42,877 bases of DNA, taken from positions 1 to 42,877 of the forward strand of contig NZ_FQVM01000019.1 of the NCBI RefSeq assembly GCF_900129365.1. Direction: 5' to 3'. A program made the translations under genes and the position numbers. Within the stretch, counting starts at the first letter, position 1, and each line of letters opens with the position of its first letter. The notes beneath the pieces are model-generated. The model did not search any database. It was given only the letters and a program-made list of their open reading frames with translations, and was not told the DNA's origin. This stretch comes from Clostridium fallax. Lineage in GTDB: Bacteria > Bacillota > Clostridia > Clostridiales > Clostridiaceae. Shown here one piece after another: positions 16,325-24,540 of the stretch.

Positions 16325-16603
16325 ATCTGTACAGGAACTTTAGCTGGTCATAATGCTGTTCGTAATTGTCTTGGCATTCCATTGCTTATATTACCAACTA
16401 ATATTTCTATTGGAGATATTATAAAATATGCAAATGAAAAGGCTGAAACTAGAGATGGTAGGAAAAATAGATATACCTTTGCTGGATCTGAATATTTTAA
16501 TAGAATGAAATCTTTAAATCTTTATACCACAAATATTGATGAAATTGAAGAAAGAATATCTAAAGTAAGATTAAAAAATATCTTTAATACTAAATTAATT
16601 TAA
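16322..16603 (+). CDS. Gene B 3' part: C-terminus of FAD-dependent oxidoreductase
   Basis: Residues 333-425 of the restored protein begin at the E3 junction with A-I-C-T-G-T-L-A-G-H-N-A-V-R-N, the helix that follows the flavin-binding GHTEA motif. The remainder (IPLLILPTNISIGDIIKYAN) is the usual C-terminal helical tail of this GidA-like family. No start codon or ribosome binding site fits this piece, so alone it is not expressible. An ATG-less opening and a clean stop at 16601-16603 mark it as a gene part rather than an independent gene. Confidence 0.83.
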   Translation, partial: AICTGTLAGHNAVRNCLGIPLLILPTNISIGDIIKYANEKAETRDGRKNRYTFAGSEYFNRMKSLNLYTTNIDEIEERISKVRLKNIFNTKLI

Positions 16604-16860
16604 AATATCTATTTTATATATATTCAATTATAAATAAAAATTATATTAAAATGCCTTTACGATTATCTATATAAAATTATATATTCATATTTTATAAATT
16701 CCATATATTTATATAGAATTTTAATAAGTATTAATTATAAAGAGAAAGGATTTTTCATTAATTTGAAAAATCCTTTACACTGTGAAATAAATATTCTATG
16801 TAAAACTTTATGTTCTATAATTATTTATATTTATATAAATTAATAACTTTTAAAAATAAA
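16604..16860. other. Intergenic region after gene B with a hairpin
   Basis: This AT-rich stretch has no ORF. It contains a 13-bp hairpin (16745-16757 with 16764-16776) that lacks a clear U-run but is the best candidate for the end of the interrupted operon's transcript. Confidence 0.5.
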
Positions 16861-16861
16861 T

Positions 16862-16892
16862 AAAAAAAACCTCTGCACTTATAATGCAGAGG
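16862..16892 (-). terminator. Rho-independent terminator of the candidate small RNA
   Basis: The CCTCTGCA stem (16870-16877) pairs with TGCAGAGG (16885-16892). On the minus strand it is followed by an eight-T run. There is no minus-strand CDS before it, which is what points to a non-coding transcript. Confidence 0.8.
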
Positions 16893-16992
16893 TAATATAG
16901 GGATCTAAAAACTTAATTAATAGTTTTTATCAATTGCCATAAAGTATAATACAAAGATATGTTTAAAATGTGTATTAAATAGGAGTATTATT

Positions 16993-17010
16993 AACAAGTA
17001 ATTACTTGTT
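16993..17010. promoter_or_regulatory. 18-bp perfect palindrome at the small RNA start
   Basis: AACAAGTAATTACTTGTT is a perfect 18-bp palindrome right after the -10 of the minus-strand promoter. It suits a dimeric repressor such as a MarR-type regulator, or a 5' RNA hairpin. Confidence 0.55.
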
Positions 17011-17016
17011 GTTAAT

Positions 17017-17045
17017 ATTATATTTACTTAAATTGTTTTTGTCAA
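17017..17045 (-). promoter_or_regulatory. Sigma-A promoter of the candidate small RNA
   Basis: On the minus strand, TTGACA (17040-17045) and TATAAT (17017-17022) both match consensus exactly and are 17 bp apart. Confidence 0.8.
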
Positions 17046-17285
17046 TTAGATTAGTTAAAGAATAAAATAATTATCATAATATTCAAAATATATTAATTAT
17101 TAATTTTCAATTTTCAAATTACTTTCCTTTCCTTATTAATTTCTTTAAATAAAAATATAAATATATTAATATAAAATTTTATTTATATTTATTAGAAAAA
17201 ATTTAACATTATTTAATAAATAATAGATAACTATAAATTTAATTAACAAAGTATTTAAACATATATGAATTTTCTTACTTTTTTC

Positions 17286-17313
17286 TTGTTTAAGTATTTT
17301 TTTGTTGTATAAT
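17286..17313 (+). promoter_or_regulatory. Probable ferritin promoter
   Basis: TTGTTT (17286-17291) and TATAAT (17308-17313) are separated by 16 bp. The predicted start leaves a short leader before the ribosome binding site at about 17332. Confidence 0.65.
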
Positions 17314-17346
17314 TTTAATAAAGATAACAATAAGGAGGTAAGTAAA

Positions 17347-17862
17347 ATGGTTTCAAAAAAATTAGAGAATCTTATTAATGATCAAATTAACTATGAATTA
17401 TACTCTGCTTATCTTTATTTATCTATGTCTAACTATTTTGAGTCTAAAGGTTTAAAAGGTTTTGCTAACTGGTTCATGGTTCAATATAAAGAAGAAACTG
17501 ATCACGCTATGTTTTTTTATAAATATTTGCAAAATGCAGGTGGCACAGTTAAATTCAACTCAATTCCAAAGCCACAAGACAGTTTTGAATCACCAATGGA
17601 TGTATTCCAAACAACTCTTTCTCACGAACATAAAATTAGTGAATTAATAAATAACCTTGCAACTATAGCTCGTGATGAATCTGATTTTAGAACATCTCAA
17701 TTTCTACTTTGGTTTATATCAGAACAAGCTGAAGAAGAAGCTAATACAGAAGATAATATTAAAAGATTAAAATTAGCTGGAGATAGTGGTCTCTTATTAC
17801 TTGACCAAGAACTAGGTCAAAGAGTCTATGCTATAGCAGCTAATCCACCTTTTGTATTATAA
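17347..17862 (+). CDS. ftnA: Non-heme ferritin
   Basis: A 171-aa ferritin that oxidises and stores iron in a 24-subunit cytoplasmic shell. The start is the ATG at 17347, behind a textbook AAGGAGGTAAG; an upstream in-frame ATG at 17302 lies inside the promoter. Ferroxidase ligands are visible: the Glu in NYELYSAYLYLS, E-E-T-D-H in the second helix, Glu near SHEHKI, and EQAEEEANTED in the fourth helix. Length is normal. It is followed 37 bp later by desulfoferrodoxin, a natural pairing for iron and oxygen-stress protection in an anaerobe. Confidence 0.95.
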   Translation: MVSKKLENLINDQINYELYSAYLYLSMSNYFESKGLKGFANWFMVQYKEETDHAMFFYKYLQNAGGTVKFNSIPKPQDSFESPMDVFQTTLSHEHKISELINNLATIARDESDFRTSQFLLWFISEQAEEEANTEDNIKRLKLAGDSGLLLLDQELGQRVYAIAANPPFVL

Positions 17863-17899
17863 TATAAAAATTTATTTATCTATTAAGGAGGATTTTGAA

Positions 17900-18283
17900 A
17901 TGCACGAATTAAAATTTTATGTATGTAAGCACTGTGGTAATATGGTCCTATTCATTAAAAATTCAGGAGTTCCAATAGTTTGTTGCGGAGAAAATATGGT
18001 AGAATTAGTGGCTGATTCAACTGATGCTTCTATAGAAAAGCATGTTCCAGATATAAAAATTGAAGACGGAGTTATCCATGTACAAATAGGTTCAACTCCT
18101 CATCCAATGATTGAAGAACATTATATAGTATGGATTTATCTACAAACTGAAAAAGGTGGACAATTAAAATACTTAAATCCTAATAAAGAACCAAAGACAT
18201 CATTTACTGTTGTAGATGATAAACCATTAGCAGTATATGCTTATTGTAATATTCATGGATTATGGAAAGCTGATATTAAATAG
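17900..18283 (+). CDS. dfx: Desulfoferrodoxin (superoxide reductase)
   Basis: A 127-aa protein from the ATG at 17900 (AAGGAGG upstream). The N-terminal desulforedoxin-type Fe(Cys)4 site is CKHC near residue 9 and VCCGENM near residue 28. The catalytic domain carries the Fe(His)4Cys centre: KHVPDI, TPHPM-EEHYIVWI, and the terminal YCNIHGLWK with Cys and His. It reduces superoxide to hydrogen peroxide without making oxygen, as is usual in clostridia. It is probably co-transcribed with ftnA. A palindromic terminator follows. Confidence 0.95.
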   Translation: MHELKFYVCKHCGNMVLFIKNSGVPIVCCGENMVELVADSTDASIEKHVPDIKIEDGVIHVQIGSTPHPMIEEHYIVWIYLQTEKGGQLKYLNPNKEPKTSFTVVDDKPLAVYAYCNIHGLWKADIK

Positions 18284-18392
18284 TTTTTAATTCATTACAC
18301 AACCGAAAAAACATTTCTGGAAATAAATATTTCCCACAATGTTTAAAAGATTAAAATAATAATTTAAAAAATACCTGTTTTCTAAATTAAAC

Positions 18393-18424
18393 AAGACCTT
18401 CTTTAAAATTTTAAAGAAGGTCTT
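18393..18424. terminator. Bidirectional terminator between dfx and pdp
   Basis: A perfect 32-bp palindrome (AAGACCTTCTTTAAAA and its complement), flanked by A/T runs, lies between two convergent genes. Confidence 0.9.
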
Positions 18425-18459
18425 TATTTTAAATATAAAAATAATTTACTTAGATTTTA

Positions 18460-19764
18460 TTAACGAATTACATTATATATTAGTGGAATTTCTTTAGGAG
18501 CTTCTGCTTTTATTACATAGTTGTTAAGAATTCCTCTTATAGCTTTTTCGCCTTTCTTTTCATCATTAGCATGAACGTATGCGATTATATCACCTTTCTT
18601 AACAAAGTCTCCTCTTTTCTTTTCAAGAACTATACCTACAGCAAGATCTATAACACTTTCTTTAGTAGCTCTTCCTGCACCTAATTCCATAGCAACTATT
18701 CCAATTTCTTCTGCATGGATTTTATTTACGTATCCTTCTTCTTCTGCTCTAACTTCCATAATATATTTAGCTTTTGGTAATTTTGAAGTATCGTCTATAC
18801 CTTCAGTATTTCCACCTTGAGCTGAGATAAATTCTTTAAATTTCTTTATTGCTTTTCCAGAAGTTATTGTTTCCATAAGCATTTCCCTAGCTTCATCAGT
18901 GTCTTTAGCTTTTCCAGCAAGAACAACCATATTTGAACCTAATGTTAAACATAATTCTAATAAGTCTTTAGGTCCTTTTCCTTGTAATGTATTTATTGCT
19001 TCTTCAACTTCTAAAGCATTTCCTACTGCCTTTCCTAGTGGTTGATCCATGTCTGAAACAACAGCTATAGTATTTCTTCCAACATGCTTACCTATCTCAA
19101 CCATAGCTCCACCTAGTTCGTATGCGTTTTCAGGAGTTTTCATAAATGCTCCTTCTCCAACCTTAACGTCTAAAACTATAGCGTCTGCTCCTGCTGCTAT
19201 TTTTTTACTCATTATACTTGAAGCTATTAATGAAGTATTATCAACTGTTGCAGTTACATCTCTTAGTGCATAAAGTTTTTTATCTGCTGGTGCTAAATCT
19301 CCTGTTTGTCCTCCAACAGCTAACTTAATAGTATTAACATTATTTATAAATTTATCCTTTGGCATTTCTATTGTAAAGCCTTTAAATGTTTCTAATTTAT
19401 CTAAAGTTCCACCAGTATGTCCAAGACCTCTACCTGACATTTTAGCAACTGGAATTCCTAATGATCCTACCATAGGTCCTAAAACTAAAGTAGTAGTATC
19501 ACCTACACCACCAGTTGAGTGCTTATCTACTTTTATTCCTTCAATAGCTGATAAATCTAATATCTCTCCTGAATTAACCATTGCCATAGTTAAATCAGCA
19601 GTTTCCCTTTTATTCATTTTATTAAAAAATATTGCCATTAATAAAGCTGATGCTTGATAATCAGGTATAGTTCCATTTGTATAGTTTTCAACAAAGAAAT
19701 TTATTTCTTCAGTTGAAAGTTCTTCCCCTTGTCTTTTTTTATGTATTATGTCATACATTCTCAT
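18460..19764 (-). CDS. pdp: Pyrimidine-nucleoside phosphorylase
   Basis: The 434-aa enzyme phosphorolyses uridine and thymidine to base plus (deoxy)ribose-1-phosphate in nucleoside salvage. Motifs: MRMYDIIHKKRQGEELS start, KHSTGGVGDTTTLVL phosphate loop, and the thymidine/pyrimidine phosphorylase signature SGRGLGHTGGTLDKLE. The central glycosyltransferase domain has AADKKLYALRDVTATV, and the C-terminal alpha/beta domain begins near residue 345. Family length is normal. A GGAGGTAAT site precedes the ATG. Low-GC Firmicutes usually have the broad Pdp form rather than strict DeoA, hence the name. Confidence 0.94.
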   Translation of the reverse strand: MRMYDIIHKKRQGEELSTEEINFFVENYTNGTIPDYQASALLMAIFFNKMNKRETADLTMAMVNSGEILDLSAIEGIKVDKHSTGGVGDTTTLVLGPMVGSLGIPVAKMSGRGLGHTGGTLDKLETFKGFTIEMPKDKFINNVNTIKLAVGGQTGDLAPADKKLYALRDVTATVDNTSLIASSIMSKKIAAGADAIVLDVKVGEGAFMKTPENAYELGGAMVEIGKHVGRNTIAVVSDMDQPLGKAVGNALEVEEAINTLQGKGPKDLLELCLTLGSNMVVLAGKAKDTDEAREMLMETITSGKAIKKFKEFISAQGGNTEGIDDTSKLPKAKYIMEVRAEEEGYVNKIHAEEIGIVAMELGAGRATKESVIDLAVGIVLEKKRGDFVKKGDIIAYVHANDEKKGEKAIRGILNNYVIKAEAPKEIPLIYNVIR

Positions 19765-20146
19765 AACTAATTACCTCCAAAAATTTTGTGTATATTTATA
19801 ATGTATATATGTATGGTAACCTTTACATACTTTACACTTTTATTCTACACTATTCTTTATTAAAATGCAAATATTTTTAATATTTTTTCTTGATTAACTT
19901 GATAATACCTATATTGAAATCACTTTCATAAACTTTCTTAATTTCCATTATTTATATTTACTACATATCTTTATTTTACAAATAACTTTAACTAACTTAA
20001 ATTTTAAAATAAAAAAATATAGAATAAATAATTTTTAAAAATATATATTCTATATTTTATATTCTATTATTAATTTTTTATAAAGTAATATCTCTTTTAC
20101 TAATCTATAATAAATGTATTACAATTTGTAACACAATAGTTTATTT
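19765..20146. other. Intergenic region between spoIIM and pdp
   Basis: These 382 bp hold no gene. They must contain the pdp promoter near 19800-19860 and the end of spoIIM. An AT-only hairpin (about 20013-20025 with 20047-20058) could end spoIIM. I cannot place a promoter confidently. Confidence 0.4.
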
Positions 20147-20776
20147 TTATAACCCTATTCTAGTTATCATATATTTTAAAATTGTTGGAGTTAGAAAAGC
20201 CTCTATAACAATTCCTATTAATAAAGCTGATACTATAAATATAATAAAATTAACAGATCCTGATAAAGAATCTTTTAAGGTAATTGTTTCTCCGAATTTA
20301 TTTTTTAATTTATTTATAGATATTTGAAGAACAAAAGCTGACCATATTATAAAACAAGGAATTAAAATTAAATTTTGAGGAACTAAAGCTGCTAAGGATA
20401 TTGCAACACCTTTTCCGCCAAATAAACTTGTTATTAAAGCAAAAGTAAATCCTAATGAGTATCCTTTTATTAAAAGAAGTATAAGAATTATAGGTCCTCC
20501 TATTGAAATAAGCCCTAATATCATAAAAACTAAAAATAATACTAAATTATTTTTAAGGGATTGAATTATTAAGTATCCATATTCTATAGAGTTTCCCTCT
20601 AATGTTTGAAAAAGAACATTAAAATATTTTATTAATTCCCCTTTCATATTTTGACCCATATAGTATACAGTATAAATTCCAAGTACAAATCCAATACACA
20701 AAAATAAAGTTGTTATAACATATATCCATTTATTTTTTTCTATTGTTTCATTTAAATTACATAATAATTTATTCAT
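20147..20776 (-). CDS. spoIIM: Stage II sporulation protein M
   Basis: A 209-aa protein with five or six membrane segments and the SpoIIM-family layout: an N-terminal NKWIYVITTLFLCIGFVLG helix, a GQNMKGELIKYF loop, and a LIKGYSLGFTFALITS-GGKG conserved segment. SpoIIM works with SpoIID and SpoIIP in the peptidoglycan-degrading complex that drives engulfment, in the mother-cell membrane. In Bacillus it is a sigma-E target. The ribosome binding site GGAGGGG is close to the ATG. In clostridia it commonly neighbours the Nudix and Pdp genes, as here. Confidence 0.92.
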   Translation of the reverse strand: MNKLLCNLNETIEKNKWIYVITTLFLCIGFVLGIYTVYYMGQNMKGELIKYFNVLFQTLEGNSIEYGYLIIQSLKNNLVLFLVFMILGLISIGGPIILILLLIKGYSLGFTFALITSLFGGKGVAISLAALVPQNLILIPCFIIWSAFVLQISINKLKNKFGETITLKDSLSGSVNFIIFIVSALLIGIVIEAFLTPTILKYMITRIGL

Positions 20777-21037
20777 CTCTTTCCCCTCCTCTGTTTACTA
20801 ATACTTATGAAAATTTCTTTCTTAATATTCTAAAGAGAGGAAATTTTTTATTTGTTAATTTTTATATAAAATAAATAAAATCTCTATATAAAATACTAAA
20901 TTTTATATAAAAATTTCATTTTAAATTAGTTTATATATTTAAATAATAAAATATCCATATTTTCTATTATAATTTAATATATTATTACTGTATTTACTAA
21001 TAACCTCCAAAAACAATCTTATAAAGTTTTAATAAGT

Positions 21038-21556
21038 TTAAATATACTGCAAAGCTGCAATTGTTTTACAATCAACTATAATTCCATTTTTTATTAATCT
21101 TTTTATTTCTTCTAATGAAAATTCCTTAATATTTATAAACTCATCATCATCGCCTTTTGCAAATTTTTCTTTTAGATTCTTTGCTTTAAAAAGGTGAATA
21201 ACTTCATCACAAAATCCTGGTGCAGTTATAAAGTTTCCTAAATACTCAATATCATTAGAAGTATATCCTATTTCTTCTTCTAGTTCTCTTCTTGCACACT
21301 CTAATATATCTTCATCTTTTTCTAATTTTCCTGCAGGAATTTCTAATAGTACCCTATCAATAGCTTTTCTATATTGCTCTACCATAACTACTGTATTTTC
21401 ATCTTTAAAAGCGATTATAGCAACAGCACCTGGATGTCTTAAAATATCCCTTTTAGCAATATTTCCATCTGGTAATAAAACCTCTTGTTTTATTAGTTTT
21501 AAAAAAGAACCTTCATAAATAGTTTTTTCATTTAATGTTTTCTCTATTAATTTCAT
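21038..21556 (-). CDS. nudF: ADP-ribose pyrophosphatase (Nudix hydrolase)
   Basis: The 172-aa enzyme hydrolyses ADP-ribose to AMP and ribose-5-phosphate. The Nudix box is complete: G-K-L-E-K-D-E-D, then ARRELEEEIGY. Upstream lies the DILRHPGAVAIIAF strand typical of the YqkG/NudF group, and downstream the ITAPGFCDEVIHLF loop. Family length is normal. It has a good TAGGAGG site. Two tandem palindromes lie immediately upstream of that site and may regulate it. It is separated from spoIIM by about 260 bp of AT-rich DNA with no gene. Confidence 0.92.
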   Translation of the reverse strand: MKLIEKTLNEKTIYEGSFLKLIKQEVLLPDGNIAKRDILRHPGAVAIIAFKDENTVVMVEQYRKAIDRVLLEIPAGKLEKDEDILECARRELEEEIGYTSNDIEYLGNFITAPGFCDEVIHLFKAKNLKEKFAKGDDDEFINIKEFSLEEIKRLIKNGIIVDCKTIAALQYI

Positions 21557-21574
21557 AAATTTATCCTCCTAATA

Positions 21575-21607
21575 AATTAAGGCCTTAATTTAATTAAGAC
21601 CTTAATT
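21575..21607. promoter_or_regulatory. Two tandem 16-bp palindromes upstream of nudF
   Basis: AATTAAGGCCTTAATT (21575-21590) and AATTAAGACCTTAATT (21592-21607) are repeated every 17 bp, just ahead of the nudF ribosome binding site. They could be paired operator sites or a leader hairpin. Confidence 0.5.
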
Positions 21608-21806
21608 CTAACTTATTTGATTTATACTTAAATAAGTAGTAATAAGATAATAAAAATTTTTATTATCTACTGTAATATAAAAAAGCTAATTAATAAAAAT
21701 TGTAACATTAGCTAAACAATATCAATATACTCTATTATTACTTTAAATTCAATATAATGTTATAAAAAATATTAATTATATTAATAAAAAATATTATTAA
21801 TATAGT

Positions 21807-21841
21807 AAAAGCTCTAAGAATAAAATTATCTTAGAACTTTT
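21807..21841 (-). terminator. Terminator downstream of the amidase gene
   Basis: A 13-bp stem with one mismatch (21807-21819 with 21829-21841), with T/A tracts, lies about 80 bp past the amidase stop. Confidence 0.65.
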
Positions 21842-21923
21842 TATTTAATATTATTTGATTTTTATCTTACAATTTATTTAAAATAAAAATTTTTCATTCT
21901 TTTAAATTTATATCTTAAATAAA

Positions 21924-22889
21924 TTAAGATTTAATATCATATACCCATGATCCTAAGCTATTTTTAATCTTTTCACATTGATATTTATTTAGCCATTGAG
22001 TATCAAACCATATTTTCTTATCATCACTTAAAAGATAACAGTTAATAGAACCAAAATACTTAAGAATTTCTAAAATATTTACTCCAAATTCTCCATAAGG
22101 TAAATAATTTGTCACTATATACTTTTCACCATTTTCCTCTTCAGTTTTGTAATACAACTTTTCTTTAACTAATATCTCTCTTAAGTTTTTTTCCTCCTCT
22201 TCTGTTAAATATTCTGTTTCAATCCAAATATTATTACTGTAACTAAGTGCATATATAACTACTCCTAAAAAATAAGGCACTACATGTGAAAGATATATTC
22301 CTAAAGTACCATAATCTAAAACCTTTGTTTCTATATAATATAAATTATCCTCTTCTGGAGGTCTCAAAGGAATATTATAATCTATACCATTACATATAGC
22401 ATATCCTAATTCTTCCCAAGAATATCTATTATAAATATCTATATCTACTTTAGAATCACAAAAACAAACCTCAACTATTATATTAGGAGCCTCAATATTC
22501 TTCATTTCATAAAGATTACTATTGTATTTGACTCCCCTATTAAAAAATCCAAGTTTTGATAAATTAAAAGTAATTCTTTTTGCAACTTCTTTAGCTTTAC
22601 TATATTCATTATATACTAAGCATTCTGTTCCATTAGCTTTTCCATTAAATGAATTCATATGAAGACTTAAAAATAGATCAATATATTGACTATTAGCTTT
22701 ATCAGCACCTTCCTTTAACTCTTCATTTTCACTATATCCATTACTGTTACAGTCTATAACTTTATGACCATACTTTACTAATATATCAGTAGTTATTTTA
22801 TCTAATATTTTCATTTGTTCATGTTCATTTACAATTCCTACTGATCCTATAAAATTATCACTATGACCAGCCCTTTTTCCTATTATCAT
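21924..22889 (-). CDS. N-acetylmuramoyl-L-alanine amidase with duplicated C-terminal domain
   Basis: The protein has 321 aa from the ATG at 22889 (AAGGTGATATT site); six codons upstream would be less well placed. Residues 1-175 are an Amidase_3 zinc hydrolase: GHS near the start, DLFLSLHMNSFNG, and NIIVEVCFCDS with the catalytic Glu. It cuts the bond between muramic acid and the stem peptide. Residues about 185-320 hold two tandem copies of a roughly 57-residue module (pattern Y-I-x-T...L-x-Y-G...Y-F...L-S...I-W...T...L), probably for wall binding. There is no signal peptide, so export would need a holin-like route or lysis, as in phage-type endolysins. The small holin-like membrane gene lies just upstream. 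Confidence 0.85.
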   Translation of the reverse strand: MIIGKRAGHSDNFIGSVGIVNEHEQMKILDKITTDILVKYGHKVIDCNSNGYSENEELKEGADKANSQYIDLFLSLHMNSFNGKANGTECLVYNEYSKAKEVAKRITFNLSKLGFFNRGVKYNSNLYEMKNIEAPNIIVEVCFCDSKVDIDIYNRYSWEELGYAICNGIDYNIPLRPPEEDNLYYIETKVLDYGTLGIYLSHVVPYFLGVVIYALSYSNNIWIETEYLTEEEEKNLREILVKEKLYYKTEEENGEKYIVTNYLPYGEFGVNILEILKYFGSINCYLLSDDKKIWFDTQWLNKYQCEKIKNSLGSWVYDIKS

Positions 22890-23076
22890 TAGAATATCAC
22901 CTTCCATTTAAAATAATTGTAAAAGGTCTATATATCATTCAATTTATTATATGTATCTAGGATAATTTAGTGTTTCAAATGAAAATTTTACTACATAATA
23001 CATAATGAGAAACTTAGTAAGATTTACTTATAAATAAAGCTTTAAAAAAATATGGTTTAATCCTTTATTTGAAAGA

Positions 23077-23119
23077 GAAAAAGAGATATTTTAATGTAAT
23101 ATTAAAATATCTCTTTTTC
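23077..23119 (-). terminator. Terminator downstream of the holin-like gene
   Basis: A perfect 19-bp stem (23077-23095 with 23101-23119) with a five-base loop lies 33 bp past the holin-like stop codon. Confidence 0.85.
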
Positions 23120-23151
23120 CAAATTATTAAATTTCTAAAAAATATAAATAA

Positions 23152-23523
23152 TTACATTACTCTACTTGGTAATATCATATCTAAAATTCCTATAACTATA
23201 GCAGATAATAACGCTCCTAATATAGAAACTCTCATATTAGGTACTAAAAATTGGGTTACATAAATTATTATCACAGCAATAATAAAACCTTTAATACCTT
23301 TGCCAAGTGGTGATGCATCAACACCCATAAATGCTTCTACTAAATAATCCAATACAGTTATTATAAAAGCAGCCAATAAAAATGACCACAATCCTACAAT
23401 ACTAAACCCTGGTGTAAAAAATGATGTTAGTCCTAAAACTACTGCAAATAATATTAATCTTACAATCCATCCAAAAAAACTATTATTTGAATGTTTCATT
23501 TCATTATCTCTATAATCTGACAT
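23152..23523 (-). CDS. Phage holin family small membrane protein
   Basis: The 123-aa protein has four hydrophobic segments: FFGWIVRLILFAVVLGL, the FSIVGLWSFLLAAFIITVL region, IKGFIIAVIIIYVTQF and ILGALLSAIVIGILDMIL. This matches the phage_holin_4_2 family, widespread as a chromosomal membrane protein with unclear function. The ATG follows AAGGAGG. It has its own terminator, so despite lying next to the amidase gene it is not obviously co-transcribed with it. A lytic pairing is therefore only a possibility. Confidence 0.8.
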   Translation of the reverse strand: MSDYRDNEMKHSNNSFFGWIVRLILFAVVLGLTSFFTPGFSIVGLWSFLLAAFIITVLDYLVEAFMGVDASPLGKGIKGFIIAVIIIYVTQFLVPNMRVSILGALLSAIVIGILDMILPSRVM

Positions 23524-23799
23524 AAAAATTCCTCCTTAATATTATAAGTTTTTGTTAGACTATTTATATTATGCTCAATATAATTAATAAATATGTGTAT
23601 AGTTAACTTCTAGCAAAACACTTAATATTAAGAAATTCCATACTTTTAAATAGATATAAATCTCTTAAATTTTATATGTTTTAATATATTAAATCTACAA
23701 ATTAATTAAATAATTAGGGAAAGTAAATACCATATAATTATATAATTGTTATATAATTTAATTAATGTTTTATTTTATATAAAATATAGGAGGTATATA

Positions 23800-24237
23800 A
23801 TGGATTTTAGGGAAATAAAAATATCAGATATAGAAACACTTACAATTATATATGTTGATACATTTAATTCACCACCTTGGAATGATAAGTGGACAGTTGA
23901 GACAGCATCAAAAAGATTAAAACAAATGATAAACTGCGAAGATTTTTATGGAATTTTAGCCTATGAAAATGATTTAATCTATGGCATGATTTTAGGAAGC
24001 GAAGAACAATTTTATAATGGTGCTATTTTTAACATAAAAGAATTTTGTGTAAAAAATGAAATGCGCAGTAAAGGTCTAGGAACAATTATATTAAATGAAT
24101 TTGAAAAACGTTTAAAAGAAAAAGGAATATCAGAAATCATATTATTAACTTCTAAAGAAGATAAAACTGAAGGATTTTATCATAGAAGAGGATTAAAATC
24201 CCATGAGAAAATGGTTCTAATGTGTAAAAAATTATAA
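23800..24237 (+). CDS. GNAT family N-acetyltransferase
   Basis: This 145-aa single-domain acetyltransferase starts at 23800, chosen for its AGGAGG site; an upstream in-frame ATG at 23746 has none. The acetyl-CoA motif is FCVKNEMRSKGLGTIIL (R-x-x-G-x-G), followed by the GFYHRRGLKSHEKM beta-bulge segment near the C-terminus. The acceptor substrate is unknown. It stands alone between two AT-rich gaps and has its own terminator. Confidence 0.85.
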   Translation: MDFREIKISDIETLTIIYVDTFNSPPWNDKWTVETASKRLKQMINCEDFYGILAYENDLIYGMILGSEEQFYNGAIFNIKEFCVKNEMRSKGLGTIILNEFEKRLKEKGISEIILLTSKEDKTEGFYHRRGLKSHEKMVLMCKKL

Positions 24238-24406
24238 CTATAAAATAGTTTTTTATTTTTTTAATCTATGTAATTTATTTTATTTAATTATACTATATTT
24301 ATTAAGCAATATAATGTTAATATTATAAAAATACAAAAACTATATTTTAAAATATATACTTTAAGATTTATATAATTTAATAAACTAGTATTAATATAAT
24401 AATATT

Positions 24407-24452
24407 AAAAACATCAACTAATTAATTTAAAAATTTAATTAGTTGATGTTTT
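24407..24452. terminator. Terminator between GNAT gene and spo0A
   Basis: A long stem (24407-24425 with 24435-24452) followed by T-rich DNA lies between two convergent genes. The rest of the 303-bp gap (24238-24540) is AT-rich and empty. Confidence 0.8.
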
Positions 24453-24540
24453 AATTCTAAAATAAATTTGTTTTAATATGATTTCATTTACTCCATATAG
24501 TTTATAAAAATATATATTTTAGTAAAGAAAAATCATAATC

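Larger units (their letters stand above)
16862..17010 (-). ncRNA. Candidate small RNA of about 150 nt upstream of ferritin
   Basis: On the minus strand a promoter (17017-17045) would start a transcript near 17010. It ends at a strong hairpin with an eight-T run (16862-16892). The transcribed interval has no convincing ORF; the only ATG reads MAIDKNY and stops, without a ribosome binding site. No minus-strand gene lies downstream, so this is not a leader. I recognise no known RNA family. An 18-bp palindrome at the predicted 5' end may be an operator or a 5' hairpin. It lies next to the divergent ferritin gene. Confidence 0.55.

Noticed and set aside
22889..23523. Amidase plus holin-like gene as a prophage lysis cassette.
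   Set aside because: Each has its own terminator and there are no other phage genes nearby. Both families also occur as normal chromosomal genes.
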